Shown one piece after another: positions 39,120-47,730 of a stretch of DNA of 64,000 nt. The first letter of the stretch is position 1. The number at the start of each line of letters is the position of its first letter. The notes beneath the pieces are model-generated. The model did not search any database. It was not told the origin of the DNA and was given only the letters and a program-made list of their open reading frames with translations. The translations under genes were made by a program, and so were the position numbers. The stretch is from positions 124,001 to 188,000 of the forward strand of contig NZ_QUNO01000007.1 in NCBI RefSeq assembly GCF_003387475.1, written 5' to 3'. The stretch comes from Kutzneria buriramensis (GTDB taxonomy: Bacteria; Actinomycetota; Actinomycetes; Mycobacteriales; Pseudonocardiaceae).

Positions 39120-40340
39120 ATGCTGCGGAGAATCGTGCCCCCCGCCGGTCCGTCCAGGGCTCTGGCGCTGGCCCAGCTGACCAATTCGGTCGGTGACGGG
39201 GCGTACTACGTCTGCTCGGTCCTCTACTTCACCCGGATCGTGGGGCTGTCCGCGACCGAGGTCGGTCTCGGGCTCACGCTGGGGTGGTCGCTGGGCACGC
39301 TGGCCGGGGCGCCGCTGGGGCATTTCGCCGACCGGCGGGGCCCGCGCGGGGTGGCCGTGCTGCTCGCGGTGGTGACCGCCGTCGCCGTTGCCGGGTTCGC
39401 GCTCGTGCGGAGCTTCCCGGCGTTCCTCGTGGTGGCGTGCGTCTACACGGTGTGCCAGTGCGGGCTCGTCGCCGCCCGCCAGGCGCTGCTCGCCGGCGTG
39501 GTCGACGCGGCCGGCCGCACCCAGGCCCGTGCCTACATGCAGTCGACGGCCAACGCCGGCATCGCCGTCGGTGCCGCGCTCGGCGGCATCGCGTTGCAGT
39601 TCGACACCGCGCCCGCGTACCTCGCCGCGTTCGGCCTCGACGCCCTGACCTTCGTCGCGGCGGCGTTGGTGCTGCGCAGGCTGCCCCGCGTGCCCGGCAC
39701 CGCTCGCGCCGCCGACGGTGAGCCGGCGCTGGTCGTGCTGCGGGACCGTCCCTACGTCCTGATCACCGTGCTCAACTCGATCATGATGCTGTACATGCCG
39801 CTGCTGAGCGTCGTGCTGCCGCTGTGGGTCGTCGAGCACACCTCGGCCCCGCGCTGGATGGTGTCCGCGCTGATGGTCGTCAACACCGGCTGCGTGGTGC
39901 TGTTCCAGGTGTCGGTGGCCAACCGGGTCACCGACCTGGGGATCGCCGTGCGGTACGTGCGGTGGGCCGGTGTGCTGCTGCTGGCGATGTCCGCTGTGTT
40001 CGCCTGCTCGGCCGGCACCATGGCCGTCTGGGTCGCGGCGGCGGTGCTCCTGGCCGGTGCCTTCCTCCAGGTGGCCGGCGAGATGATGCTGGCCTCCGGC
40101 TTCTGGGAGATCAGCTTCGGGCTCGCCGTCGACGGCCGGCAGGGCCAGTACCAGGGCTTCTTCGGCAGCGGCATCGCCGTGGCCCGGGCGGCCGGCCCGC
40201 TGCTGCTGACCACGCTCGTGATCGGCGGCGGCGCGGTGGGCTGGCTGGTGCTGGGGGCGCTGTTCCTGGTCGCCGCGGTCGCCACCGCACCGGCGGTGGC
40301 CTGGGCCAGGCGCACCCGAAGCGCCGCCACCACGGTCTGA
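39120..40340 (+). CDS. MFS permease, macrolide-efflux-like
   Basis: 406 residues with about twelve hydrophobic segments and the MFS loop motif GHFADRRGPRGVAV after the second one, in the subgroup of drug exporters without sugar-transport signatures. The ATG at 39120 follows a strong GGAAGGAGGG site; an upstream in-frame start at 39066 would add an unlikely polar leader. The stop abuts the stop of the convergent gas-vesicle gene with no base between (TGATCA). Substrate unknown. Confidence 0.85.
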   Translation: MLRRIVPPAGPSRALALAQLTNSVGDGAYYVCSVLYFTRIVGLSATEVGLGLTLGWSLGTLAGAPLGHFADRRGPRGVAVLLAVVTAVAVAGFALVRSFPAFLVVACVYTVCQCGLVAARQALLAGVVDAAGRTQARAYMQSTANAGIAVGAALGGIALQFDTAPAYLAAFGLDALTFVAAALVLRRLPRVPGTARAADGEPALVVLRDRPYVLITVLNSIMMLYMPLLSVVLPLWVVEHTSAPRWMVSALMVVNTGCVVLFQVSVANRVTDLGIAVRYVRWAGVLLLAMSAVFACSAGTMAVWVAAAVLLAGAFLQVAGEMMLASGFWEISFGLAVDGRQGQYQGFFGSGIAVARAAGPLLLTTLVIGGGAVGWLVLGALFLVAAVATAPAVAWARRTRSAATTV

Positions 40341-41021
40341 TCAGTCGAAACCCCATCGCGACGGCGTTCTGGTCGGCAGCGAGGCGAAGGCGTAGGGCGG
40401 CAGCGGACCCAACGCGGTCGCGGTGACGGTGCTGGGCATCGCGGCGATCGACTCGGCGACGCGGTGGATCTCGTCGTGGCGTACGAGTAGCGCCCAATGC
40501 TGTGTGCCGTCGTCGGGTTCGTCCAACCGCACCATCGCCGTGGACAGCCCGCCGAGCAGTTCGCCGGACCGTTGCCGCGACCATTCCTTGACGTGGTCAG
40601 CGATGCGCCGGCCCCGGGCGATGGCGGCGTCGAAACCGGTGATCGGCTGGGCCAGGTCGGGATCGGTGTCCGCCAACGCTTCCAACGCGGCGGTCTCGTC
40701 GAAGGCCAGCTGCACCCGGACCTCGACCATGCCGGTCAGGCGGTCCAGTTCGAGCCGGACCGCCGCGGCGTTCGGCAGCAGAGCGCTGTCGCGCACCGCC
40801 TGATCGTCCGGGGCCATGCTGCCGAACCGCAGCGGCAGTATCGGTCCGTCGACGACAAGTCCGCAGAGGACGTTCAAATGGGCCCTCGCGTCCTCGGCGG
40901 CGAGTTCGGCCGACGAGCCGATGTCCGACACGACGACCGCGAGATCGCCCGCGACGACGGCACGCAGGCCGGGCGGCAGCGGATGGTCGGCGCGGACGAT
41001 CCCGTACAGCAGCAGCGTCAC
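40341..41021 (-). CDS. gvpL: Gas vesicle protein GvpF/GvpL family
   Basis: 226 residues of the GvpF/GvpL family: [13 protein letters not shown], the conserved [17 protein letters not shown] region, and [13 protein letters not shown]. These accessory proteins help nucleate gas vesicle assembly and bind the shell protein. It is the last gene of a seven-gene operon in which each start overlaps the preceding stop; here GTGA. A second family member lies at 41687. Naming it L rather than F is by position only. Confidence 0.85.
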   Translation of the reverse strand: MTLLLYGIVRADHPLPPGLRAVVAGDLAVVVSDIGSSAELAAEDARAHLNVLCGLVVDGPILPLRFGSMAPDDQAVRDSALLPNAAAVRLELDRLTGMVEVRVQLAFDETAALEALADTDPDLAQPITGFDAAIARGRRIADHVKEWSRQRSGELLGGLSTAMVRLDEPDDGTQHWALLVRHDEIHRVAESIAAMPSTVTATALGPLPPYAFASLPTRTPSRWGFD

Positions 41022-41311
41022 GTGGTCTCCACGGGCGGTACCACCGGCTGCGGATACACCGCCACCGGCGACGGCGCGGGCAGTGCCGGCGCGGTCCGCC
41101 GCGGCAGCGAGCCCAGTTGCTGCATCGCCTCGACATAGCGGATGTAGGTGTCGACGCTGGCGATGACGATGCGGGCCTCGATGGTCAGCAGCTCGATGCC
41201 GATCACCGACACGCGGACGAAGGCGTCGATGACGATGCCCTTGTCCAGCACGATGTTCAGCACGTCGGCGAGGCTGGTCGAGGCGCCGGGACTCTGGATC
41301 ACGCTGGTCAC
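41018..41311 (-). CDS. gvpA: Gas vesicle structural protein GvpA
   Basis: 97 residues. The core [19 protein letters not shown], then [18 protein letters not shown] and [10 protein letters not shown], is the hallmark of the main shell protein, whose two beta strands and amphipathic helices build the vesicle wall. The C-terminal tail is Pro-rich and longer than usual ([19 protein letters not shown]). GTG start overlapping the gvpK stop. Confidence 0.93.
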   Translation of the reverse strand: MTSVIQSPGASTSLADVLNIVLDKGIVIDAFVRVSVIGIELLTIEARIVIASVDTYIRYVEAMQQLGSLPRRTAPALPAPSPVAVYPQPVVPPVETT

Positions 41312-41538
41312 GCCGAACCTCCGTCGTCGAAGATCGTCCGCAGTTCGCGGAACTGCCGGTCCAGTTCGAGCAGCGCCCGGCCGAGTCGCTCGATCTCGTC
41401 CGGGGTGAGCGTGCCGGCGTCGACCCGGCGCAGCACCTGGCGTTCGATGAGCTCGCGCAGGATGTCCAGCACGGCGACGACCAGCCGGCCGAGGCCGCGG
41501 CCGGCGTCCACGTCGAAGCGTCGCGGCGGCGCGGTCAT
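41308..41538 (-). CDS. gvpK: Gas vesicle protein GvpK
   Basis: 76 residues: [24 protein letters not shown], broken by family variation, then [24 protein letters not shown], the usual GvpK helices. GvpK is an essential assembly accessory in several organisms. The ATG at 41538 overlaps the stop of the small upstream gvp gene, and the stop overlaps the gvpA GTG. Confidence 0.88.
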   Translation of the reverse strand: MTAPPRRFDVDAGRGLGRLVVAVLDILRELIERQVLRRVDAGTLTPDEIERLGRALLELDRQFRELRTIFDDGGSA

Positions 41539-41690
41539 TCGAGCTCCAGGGTGTCCATGGCGACCAGCAGCGCCCGCAGGTCCAGGCGGATCAGGTCGAC
41601 GCCGGCCAGTGAGATGATCACGTCGCCGTGCACCACCGCGCCGGCGGTGATCACGCGGTCCAACATCTCGACCAGGTCGTCGGCGGTCAT
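41535..41690 (-). CDS. gvpS: Minimal GvpA/J/S-family gas vesicle protein
   Basis: Only 51 residues, but clearly of the GvpA/GvpJ fold: [27 protein letters not shown] split by the family hinge, then [19 protein letters not shown]. It fits the short GvpS seen between gvpF/L and gvpK in Streptomyces operons. ATGA overlaps at both ends show that it is translated with its neighbours. It is shorter than most homologues (70 or more residues). Confidence 0.75.
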   Translation of the reverse strand: MTADDLVEMLDRVITAGAVVHGDVIISLAGVDLIRLDLRALLVAMDTLELE

Positions 41691-42361
41691 CGGGCCGCCG
41701 TCCGCAGCTCGCTGAACGAGTAGGGCGGCCAGGGGCCGGTCGTCTCGACCTCGCCGCCGATGCTGTCGACCTCGGCGAGGAACTCGTCCTCGTCCTGATC
41801 GGGAACCAGGTAGACGGCGTCGAGCCGAAACCCAGGGCCGGGCTGTCGCACCGTGCTGCGACTGGTGTGCCGCGCGAGCCGTCGGTGCAGCTGATCGCCG
41901 TCACGTTCCCGGCGGCGCAGCGCGAGGTAGTCCGTGCCGCTGATCCCGGCGGCCGGTGCGGTCTGCGGCCGCGGGATGCGGACGCCCCATTCGCGGTGAC
42001 CCGCGATCGCGGCGAGAGTGGCGACGACCTCGTCGTGGCACTCCCGCAACAGCCGCCGCACCGCGTCGTCGTCGGCGAACATCGTCGCGAAGCGCAGCGG
42101 CAGCACGGTGCCGTGCTCGAAGGCCTCGCGAACGACGGTGTGGTGCCGGCGCACCAGCCCGATCATGGCCGGCTCGGTGAACTCCGCCGGATCGACGTCG
42201 GCGACGAGCATGGCGATGTCCCGGTGCGTCACCACGCGAACCGGCGCCGCCGGATCCGGCGGCGACCAGCGGGTGATCGTGTACGCGTAGACGGCGGTGT
42301 CAGGGCTGGGGCGGTCGTTCGGGGGCGAGCTCGCGCCGGCCGGGGGAGAAGAAGGGATCAT
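41687..42361 (-). CDS. gvpF: Gas vesicle protein GvpF/GvpL family
   Basis: 224 residues of the GvpF/L family: DTAVYAYTITRW, HRDIAMLVADVDPAEF and the conserved FEHGTVLPLRFATMFADD. The ATG at 42361 lies inside the end of the upstream GvpJ-like gene (62-base overlap). The first 20 residues are low-complexity Pro/Ser, so the overlap may simply reflect compaction. Assembly chaperone role is known for the family. Confidence 0.85.
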   Translation of the reverse strand: MIPSSPPAGASSPPNDRPSPDTAVYAYTITRWSPPDPAAPVRVVTHRDIAMLVADVDPAEFTEPAMIGLVRRHHTVVREAFEHGTVLPLRFATMFADDDAVRRLLRECHDEVVATLAAIAGHREWGVRIPRPQTAPAAGISGTDYLALRRRERDGDQLHRRLARHTSRSTVRQPGPGFRLDAVYLVPDQDEDEFLAEVDSIGGEVETTGPWPPYSFSELRTAAR

Positions 42362-42554
42362 CGGTCCACCAGTCCATCCCCATTTCCTGCGCGGTCTGCG
42401 CGGATGCCACGAACAGCCGCACCCGCAGGGTCAGCAGCTCCACGTCGACGACGTTCACCGAGATGTCGCCGACGATCACGATGCCCTTGTCCAGGACCCG
42501 TTCCAGCACGTCGGCCAGGGAGGCGCCCGATCTGGTCGCCAGCTCGTCGGTCAC
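42300..42554 (-). CDS. gvpJ: GvpJ/GvpA-family gas vesicle protein
   Basis: 84 residues with the GvpA-type core ([38 protein letters not shown]) and a tail EMGMDWWTDDPFF, which marks the J-type paralogue rather than the main shell subunit. GvpJ is thought to form vesicle tips. The GTG at 42554 overlaps the gvpO stop. Confidence 0.82.
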   Translation of the reverse strand: MTDELATRSGASLADVLERVLDKGIVIVGDISVNVVDVELLTLRVRLFVASAQTAQEMGMDWWTDDPFFSPGRRELAPERPPQP

Positions 42555-42826
42555 CCGTCCGTCGCTCCCTTCAAGTACCGCCGAAGCCGCTCGTACCCGG
42601 ACAGGCCGCCGACGCCGTCCACGTCGACCCGATAGGTCGCGATCACGCTGGTGGACGCGGGAATCCGGGCCAGTTCGACCACGTCCAGCAGCACCGACCA
42701 GCCACCCTCCTGGCGGGGGCGGACGCCGGTGACCGAACAGTCCTCGTAGCCGGTCAGCGCGCGGAAGTGCCCTTTGGCGGACTTCGCGGCCGCGGCCGCG
42801 TCGGTCGGTGGTGCGGGTTCCGGCAA
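42551..42826 (-). CDS. gvpO: Gas vesicle protein GvpO
   Basis: 91 residues: AKGHFRALTGYEDCSVTG, GWSVLLDVVELARIPAS and the Tyr-rich ATYRVDVDGVGGLSGYERLRRY end match GvpO. The only start in this frame is TTG at 42826, because an in-frame stop lies nine bases before it. First gene of the gas-vesicle operon. Confidence 0.8.
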   Translation of the reverse strand: MPEPAPPTDAAAAAKSAKGHFRALTGYEDCSVTGVRPRQEGGWSVLLDVVELARIPASTSVIATYRVDVDGVGGLSGYERLRRYLKGATDG

Positions 42827-43173
42827 CGGCGTTCACCTACCCGTTCGTCCACCCGACCGTATCGCCAACCGCGTTTCGCAGGCTCCGCAACTTCGTGGCG
42901 AACGAATGCAGCAGGCGGCGACTACCGTTCGGCGGCCCGAGGGAAACATGAGGGTCTCGATTATGCGGACCGCGGATGATCATCGTGACCAGGGATGACG
43001 GCGAGCGATCGAAGCGAGCGTGCGTCGGATACATCTGTATGGCCTGGAAATGTTGCGGCACAAGGAGGTTGATATCGCGCATCGTTCGAGGGCTGTTCGG
43101 GGGAACGGCTGCCTCCCGCGCCGGCCGGCGTCGACAGATTCGAAGAACTGCGCAAATGGTGGACATTCGTCGA
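42827..43173. other. Intergenic region upstream of the gas vesicle operon
   Basis: Bases up to 43281 hold no supported gene. The region is less GC-rich than its surroundings around 42950-43200. It must contain the gvpO promoter on the minus strand, which I could not pinpoint. Confidence 0.5.
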
Positions 43174-43201
43174 TTGACAGGCACCTCCGTGGCGGTAGCC
43201 T
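43174..43201 (+). promoter_or_regulatory. Orphan promoter of the SARP remnant
   Basis: TTGACA (43174-43179) and TAGCCT (43196-43201) are 16 bases apart, an almost consensus housekeeping promoter. It points at the truncated SARP reading frame starting 80 bases downstream. Confidence 0.5.
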
Positions 43202-43281
43202 TTCCGGCTGGAACAATGGTGTGCAGTGCCCACAAATTTTCTGGGCGCCGGCCGGCGCCGGACACCGCGCTCGCGGGGGCG

Positions 43282-43434
43282 GTGGAGTTCAGGCTGCTGG
43301 GTTCGATCGAGGTCGAGGCGTCGGGCAGGCCGATCCCGCTGGGACCGCCGCGGCAGCGAGCCATCCTCGCCGTGCTGGCCGCCGACGCCGGTCGGCTAGT
43401 GCCGATGGACACGCTCGTCGACCGGGTCTGGAGT
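43282..43434 (+). pseudogene. Truncated SARP/BTAD regulator, first 50 codons only
   Basis: From the GTG at 43282 the frame reads VEFRLLGSIEVEASG, PIPLGPPRQRAILAVL, then LVPMDTLVDRVW, an excellent match to the first strands and helices of SARP winged-helix domains. Homology stops abruptly at about 43434; the bases beyond encode the end of a convergent VOC gene on the other strand. The rest of the regulator (at least 200 codons) is gone, so a deletion or rearrangement beheaded the gene while its promoter survived. Confidence 0.7.
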
Positions 43435-43446
43435 GTAGCCGCGGAT

Positions 43447-44169
43447 CTACCCGACGCTCCACGTGAGGCAGAACGGCTTGCCGGCGGGATCCGTGTACAC
43501 ACGCCAGTTCTCGCCGCCGCCGGGCAGCCTGGTCGCGCCGATCGCGATCGCCGCCTGCTCCGCCGACTCCAGCTCGGCCTGCTCGACGCGCAGGTCGAGG
43601 TGGATCTGTTGGGGCGCGGTCGGATCGGGCCAGCGCGGGGCCCGGTAGTCGTCGATCTGCTGGAACAGCACGGGCATCTTGCCGTCCTCGCCGATCATGG
43701 CGACGCCGGGCGCCTCGTAGGTGATCGCTTTGCCCAGCAGCGCGGAGTAGAAGGTGCTCAGCGCCTTGGCGTCCGGGCAGTCGAGCATCACGCCCATCAC
43801 GGTCGTGTTCGGGTCGTCCGGGTTGAGGCAGAGGTCGAACGGGTGGCCGGCCGGGTCGGCGAGCGTGTGCCAGCGTTCGTTGCGCCGCAACAGGGTCGCG
43901 CCGAGCGAGACGGCCTTGTCGGCGGCGGCGTCGATGTCGGGCACCCGCAGATCGAGGTGCGCCTGCTGCGGCGCGGCCGGGTCGGGCCAGCGCGGCGGCA
44001 CGTGATCGGGCGCGAGCTGGAACGCGATCCGCCACCCGTCCGGCGTGGTCATCGTGATCCAGTCGCCGTCGGTGAAGCTCCGCGTCCACCCCGCCAGCGC
44101 GGCGTAGAAGTCGGCCTCCGCGGCGATGTCGGGCGCGTCCAGCGCCACCGTCCTGAGCTCGGCGATCAT
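43447..44169 (-). CDS. Two-domain VOC (glyoxalase/bleomycin-resistance fold) protein
   Basis: 240 residues made of two VOC modules (about 1-115 and 120-240), each with paired beta-alpha-beta units: LRTVALDAPDIAAEADFYAAL in the first, GVMLDCPDAKALSTFYSALLG in the second, and repeated PQQxHLDLRV. The family includes lyases, dioxygenases and antibiotic-binding proteins. This pattern is usually annotated only as VOC family. The ATG at 44169 starts the first strand; a longer Arg-rich start at 44235 is unlikely. Confidence 0.8.
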   Translation of the reverse strand: MIAELRTVALDAPDIAAEADFYAALAGWTRSFTDGDWITMTTPDGWRIAFQLAPDHVPPRWPDPAAPQQAHLDLRVPDIDAAADKAVSLGATLLRRNERWHTLADPAGHPFDLCLNPDDPNTTVMGVMLDCPDAKALSTFYSALLGKAITYEAPGVAMIGEDGKMPVLFQQIDDYRAPRWPDPTAPQQIHLDLRVEQAELESAEQAAIAIGATRLPGGGENWRVYTDPAGKPFCLTWSVG

Positions 44170-44179
44170 GCGGCTCAGC

Positions 44180-44662
44180 CTACGTCCGAACGGTGTCCGC
44201 CGCCGCCGAAACGTCCTCCGGCGTGTAGGTGTCACGGAAACCGAAGGCTCGGGGCGAGGGGCCCTGCGCGCGCAGCAGTTCCAGGCGCTCGACGGCTTCT
44301 TCGACGGTGGGGATGTGGCCGGCGGGGATCCACCACATCACCTGGAACGCCGCCTTCGGCAGCTCGAACCACTCCGCACGTCGGCGCAGCACGTCCAGGT
44401 GGCCGCTGCGGTAGACGTAGTCCCAGAGGGCGTCGCGGCTCTCCCAGACCGACATGTTCACCAGGACGTCGTCGCCCAGCGACGTCCGGATCGCGGTGGC
44501 GTCGCTGCCGCCGTCGTCGATCAGCCGCCAGACGAAGCCGGGCGCGCGGTCGGCCACCTCGTTGAGGGTGTCGAGCATGGACGTGAAGCCGTGGGTGCGG
44601 GGGTCGTCGAGGGGGAACTTCAAGGTGCCCACGTTGAGCTGGGCGAGCTGGTGTCCCGTCAT
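44180..44662 (-). CDS. DUF3291-type small protein
   Basis: 160 residues: HQLAQLNVGTLKFPLDDP at the start, GFVWRLIDDGGSDAT, VNMSVWESRDALWDYVYRSGH and AAFQVMWWIPAGHIPTVEEA match the DUF3291 family (a ferredoxin-like dimeric alpha-beta barrel related to antibiotic-biosynthesis monooxygenases). Function not established. It lies 31 bases downstream of an HTH regulator gene in the same direction and is probably controlled by it. Confidence 0.75.
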   Translation of the reverse strand: MTGHQLAQLNVGTLKFPLDDPRTHGFTSMLDTLNEVADRAPGFVWRLIDDGGSDATAIRTSLGDDVLVNMSVWESRDALWDYVYRSGHLDVLRRRAEWFELPKAAFQVMWWIPAGHIPTVEEAVERLELLRAQGPSPRAFGFRDTYTPEDVSAAADTVRT

Positions 44663-44693
44663 GCCCTCACCCCACCACCGCGCCGGTTCTATG

Positions 44694-45338
44694 TCAATCA
44701 GATTTGTTTTTAGAAATTTCGACCACGACGCAGCACAACCCGGGGCGTGGGTCCATGCGGGCCCGCAACCCGTCGGTGCCCTCCGTGAGCCCCTCCAGCA
44801 GCGCGAGATTCATGCCGCACACCAACGTCGGATGCCGCTCGGACAGGACGTGGAAGGGGCAGTTGGTCAGGCGCAGGACCTCGCCGTCCATGCGCGGCTC
44901 GTAGCCGCGAGCGGCCAACAGCGCCTCCGCCGCGGCGAAGCCGTCGATCGGACCGGCGGCGGCGCGCCCCTCCCGGCGGGCGGCGGCCTGCAACTCGGTG
45001 TCCAGGCGGGCGGCCTCCGCGACCTCGGCCAGCAGGTCGGCGGCGACGCGGTAGTCCCGCGCCGGCACCGAGAACTGGCGCTCGGCCTCGGACCGCCGGT
45101 AGAGCTTGGCCGGCCGCCCCGCGCCCGGCCCCGACCGCCCGGTCAGCCGCCTGCTCTCCGTCTCCAGCAGCCCCGCGTCCACGAGCTTGTCGAGGTGGAA
45201 GGCGGCGAGCGTGCGCTGGATCCCGGCGCCCTCGGCCGCCTCGTTCCGGCTCACCTCGTGGTCCTGGGCGGCGACGTAGTCGTACAGCCGCCGCCGGACG
45301 GGATCCTGCAGCACGGCGATCGCCTCGATGTCCTCCAC
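44694..45338 (-). CDS. HTH regulator with cysteine-bearing sensor domain
   Basis: 214 residues: a winged helix (LQDPVRRRLYDYVAAQ, HEVSRNEAAEGAGIQRTLAAFHLDKL) followed by a domain ending with NCPFHVLSERHPTLVCGM and LCCVVVE. The Cys/His set is like that of SufR-type regulators holding an iron-sulfur cluster, so metal or redox sensing is plausible but unproven. The GTG start is fixed by a TAGAAT box six bases upstream (leaderless). Divergent from the STAND gene at 45448. Confidence 0.75.
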   Translation of the reverse strand: MEDIEAIAVLQDPVRRRLYDYVAAQDHEVSRNEAAEGAGIQRTLAAFHLDKLVDAGLLETESRRLTGRSGPGAGRPAKLYRRSEAERQFSVPARDYRVAADLLAEVAEAARLDTELQAAARREGRAAAGPIDGFAAAEALLAARGYEPRMDGEVLRLTNCPFHVLSERHPTLVCGMNLALLEGLTEGTDGLRARMDPRPGLCCVVVEISKNKSD

Positions 45339-45344
45339 CCGTCC

Positions 45345-45350
45345 ATTCTA
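45345..45350 (-). promoter_or_regulatory. -10 box of the leaderless HTH regulator gene
   Basis: TAGAAT on the minus strand, six bases before the GTG at 45338. Short matching arms TCTAA (45347-45351) and TTAGA (45370-45374) flank the promoter and could be an autoregulatory site. Confidence 0.5.
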
Positions 45351-45447
45351 AGAACAACGGAGATGCTCGTTAGAGCGGTCGTTACGTTTTCCCGCCGCGC
45401 GCGATCTATTGCTCCGGGACGCATGTTGACCTTGGGGCGGGGAGCCG

Positions 45448-47664
45448 GTGGACGAGACGCGCAACGTCATCAGCGGCCACGTCGAGGGCAACGTGGTGCA
45501 GGCCGGCCACATCGACGTGGTGAACTTCGCGACGCCGGTGCCGGTGGCGCTGGCGGGCCTGCCGGCCGAGGCGGACTTCGCGGACCGCCTCGACGAACAG
45601 GCCGGGCTGGCCGCGGTGCTCGATCCGGCGGCGGCGGGGCAGCCCAGCGTCGCGACCATCACGGGTCTGCCCGGCATCGGCAAGTCCGCGCTGGCGCTGC
45701 GGGCGGCGCACGGGGCGGTGGACGCCGGCTGGTTCCCGGGCGGCGTGCTGTTCATCGACCTGCACGGTTACGACCCGGCCGGCGGCGTCTCGGTGAAGGC
45801 CGCGCTCGCGGCGATGTTGCGCGCGCTGGGCATCGAGCGTGCCCCGGCCACGCAGGGGGAGCGGGAGAACCTCTACCGCTCGCGGCTGGCCGAGATGGCC
45901 GGCCGGGGCCGACGCGTGCTGGTGCTGGCCGACAACGTCTCGGATGTGGCGCACGCCAACGCGTTGCGGCCGGGCAGCCCGCTGCATCGGATGCTGATCA
46001 CCAGTCGGGACGACCTGGCGGTGGCCGGGGCACGCCACGTCGACCTGCGGCTGCTGCGGGACGAGGACGCGGTCGGGATGCTGGCGCAGGCCCTGGAGGC
46101 GGCGACGCCCGGCGACACGCGGGTCGCCGACGAACCGGGTGAGGCCGTCAGGCTCGCGCAGCTGTGCACGGGCCTGCCGTTGGCGTTGCGGGTCGTCACC
46201 CATCTGCTCACCGGCCGGCGCGGCCACCCGATCGGCCGGTTGGTGCGGACGGTCGGCGCGGCCGCGGATCGGATCGACGCGCTGTCCTACGACGAGTCGG
46301 TCGCGGTCCGGCTCGCCTTCGACACGTCCTACCGGCGGCTGCCGCCGCCGCTGCGGCGACTGTTCCGGCTGCTGTCCCAGCATCCCGGCCCGCACCTCGG
46401 CGTCGGCACCGTCGCGGCGCTCGCCGACGTGCCGGACAACGACGCGAGCCGGCTCGCGGAGGGCTTGCGCCGGGCCAGCCTGATCGAGCCGTCGGTCGTG
46501 CCCGACTGCTACCGGTTCCACGACCTGCTCCGCCTCTACGCCGGGAAGCGCTGCGAAGCCGACGAACAGCCGGCCGACCGGGCCGCGGCGGTGAACCGGC
46601 TGCTGGCTTACTACCGAACCACGGCACAGGCCGCGCACACGCACATCGACTCCCGCATCCCCGCCGAGCGCAGATCCTGGCTGTTCGCCGGACGAGGCGA
46701 CGCGGTGGCGTGGCTGGAGGCCGAACGCCCGAACCTGATCCCGGTGGTGAGCCTGTCCGCGCGCTGTGGCTTCGACGCCCTGACCAACGAGGTCGCGCTG
46801 GCGCTGCACCCGTTCTTCGAGCTGCGCAACCACCCGGACGAATGGATCACCATCGCCAAGCTCGGCCTCGCGGCGGCGCTGCGCCTCGCCGACCCCGACG
46901 CCGAGGCCCAGCACCTCACCGCCCTCGGCATAGCCCACCAGGAACTCCAGTGGTACGCGGAGGGACGCGAATTCCACGAGCGGGCGCTGGCCGTGAGCCG
47001 GCGGGCCGACGACCCCGTCGGACAGTCCAGGGCCCTGATCAACCTCGGCGCGGTCAGTCACCAGTTCGGGGAGTTCGAGGACGCCGAGTCCCTGACGGAG
47101 CAGGCCCTGGCCATCGCGTCGGAGCGGGTGGACCACTACCAGATGACCAGGATCCTGAACAACCTCGGCTACCTCGCGGCGCTGCAACACCATTGCGACA
47201 TCGCGGAGTCCCGCTACCGTGACGCCCTTGTCAGCGCCCGGGAACTGGGCGATCCACAGGCCGAAGGCGGGGTGCTGACCAATCTCGGCGAGGTGTTGCA
47301 GCAGACCGGCCGGCACGCCGATGCCATCGAGTGCCTCCGGCAGGCGCACGACTTGTCGGCGCAGAGCGGGGATCGGCTGCGTGCCGGCCGGGCCCTGCAC
47401 AACATCGCGTTGGTGTACCAGGATCTCGGGCAGTGGGAGGACGCGTCGGCCTGCCACCGGCGGGCGCTGGCGCTGCGCCGGGAGATCGCGGACCGCAACG
47501 GCGAGGGCAAGACCCTGACCCAGCTCGGCCGAATCCACGCCAGGCAGGGGCGGCGGGCGGAAGCCCTTGCGTGCCAACGGCAAGCGCTCGCCGCCTTCGT
47601 GCAGACCGGGGCCACCGCCGACGCCGACGAGGTGCGGGGCCTGATCGCCGAGCTGACGGCGTGA
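45448..47664 (+). CDS. STAND (NB-ARC) ATPase with TPR repeats, first of a pair
   Basis: 738 residues. After a short N-terminal peptide (NVISGHVEGNVVQAGHIDVV) comes an NB-ARC ATPase: P-loop GLPGIGKSAL near 73, Walker B RVLVLADNV near 155, MLITSRD sensor. TPR repeats run from about 470 to the end (paired helices such as ALINLGAVSHQFGEFEDAESL). No DNA-binding domain is present. STAND proteins are ATP-driven switches used in signalling, transcription control or defence. The GTG follows GGGGCGGGGAG. The next gene encodes a protein with a matching N-terminal motif, so the two probably work together. Confidence 0.85.
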   Translation: MDETRNVISGHVEGNVVQAGHIDVVNFATPVPVALAGLPAEADFADRLDEQAGLAAVLDPAAAGQPSVATITGLPGIGKSALALRAAHGAVDAGWFPGGVLFIDLHGYDPAGGVSVKAALAAMLRALGIERAPATQGERENLYRSRLAEMAGRGRRVLVLADNVSDVAHANALRPGSPLHRMLITSRDDLAVAGARHVDLRLLRDEDAVGMLAQALEAATPGDTRVADEPGEAVRLAQLCTGLPLALRVVTHLLTGRRGHPIGRLVRTVGAAADRIDALSYDESVAVRLAFDTSYRRLPPPLRRLFRLLSQHPGPHLGVGTVAALADVPDNDASRLAEGLRRASLIEPSVVPDCYRFHDLLRLYAGKRCEADEQPADRAAAVNRLLAYYRTTAQAAHTHIDSRIPAERRSWLFAGRGDAVAWLEAERPNLIPVVSLSARCGFDALTNEVALALHPFFELRNHPDEWITIAKLGLAAALRLADPDAEAQHLTALGIAHQELQWYAEGREFHERALAVSRRADDPVGQSRALINLGAVSHQFGEFEDAESLTEQALAIASERVDHYQMTRILNNLGYLAALQHHCDIAESRYRDALVSARELGDPQAEGGVLTNLGEVLQQTGRHADAIECLRQAHDLSAQSGDRLRAGRALHNIALVYQDLGQWEDASACHRRALALRREIADRNGEGKTLTQLGRIHARQGRRAEALACQRQALAAFVQTGATADADEVRGLIAELTA

Positions 47665-47718
47665 GTGCTGTCCCTGCACGATCTCCACACACGCCTGCGG
47701 TGGCCGGCGTCGGTCGTC

Positions 47719-47724
47719 GATAAT
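47719..47724 (+). promoter_or_regulatory. -10 box of a leaderless promoter
   Basis: GATAAT ends six bases before the GTG at 47731. It supports that start over the GTG at 47665 and gives the second STAND gene its own promoter. Confidence 0.5.
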
Positions 47725-47730
47725 CGGCGC

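Noticed and set aside
43435-44565. Continuation of the SARP frame as one long protein
   Set aside because: Beyond 43434 it is antisense to the VOC and DUF3291 genes and shows no BTAD sequence, so it is read-through of a truncated gene.
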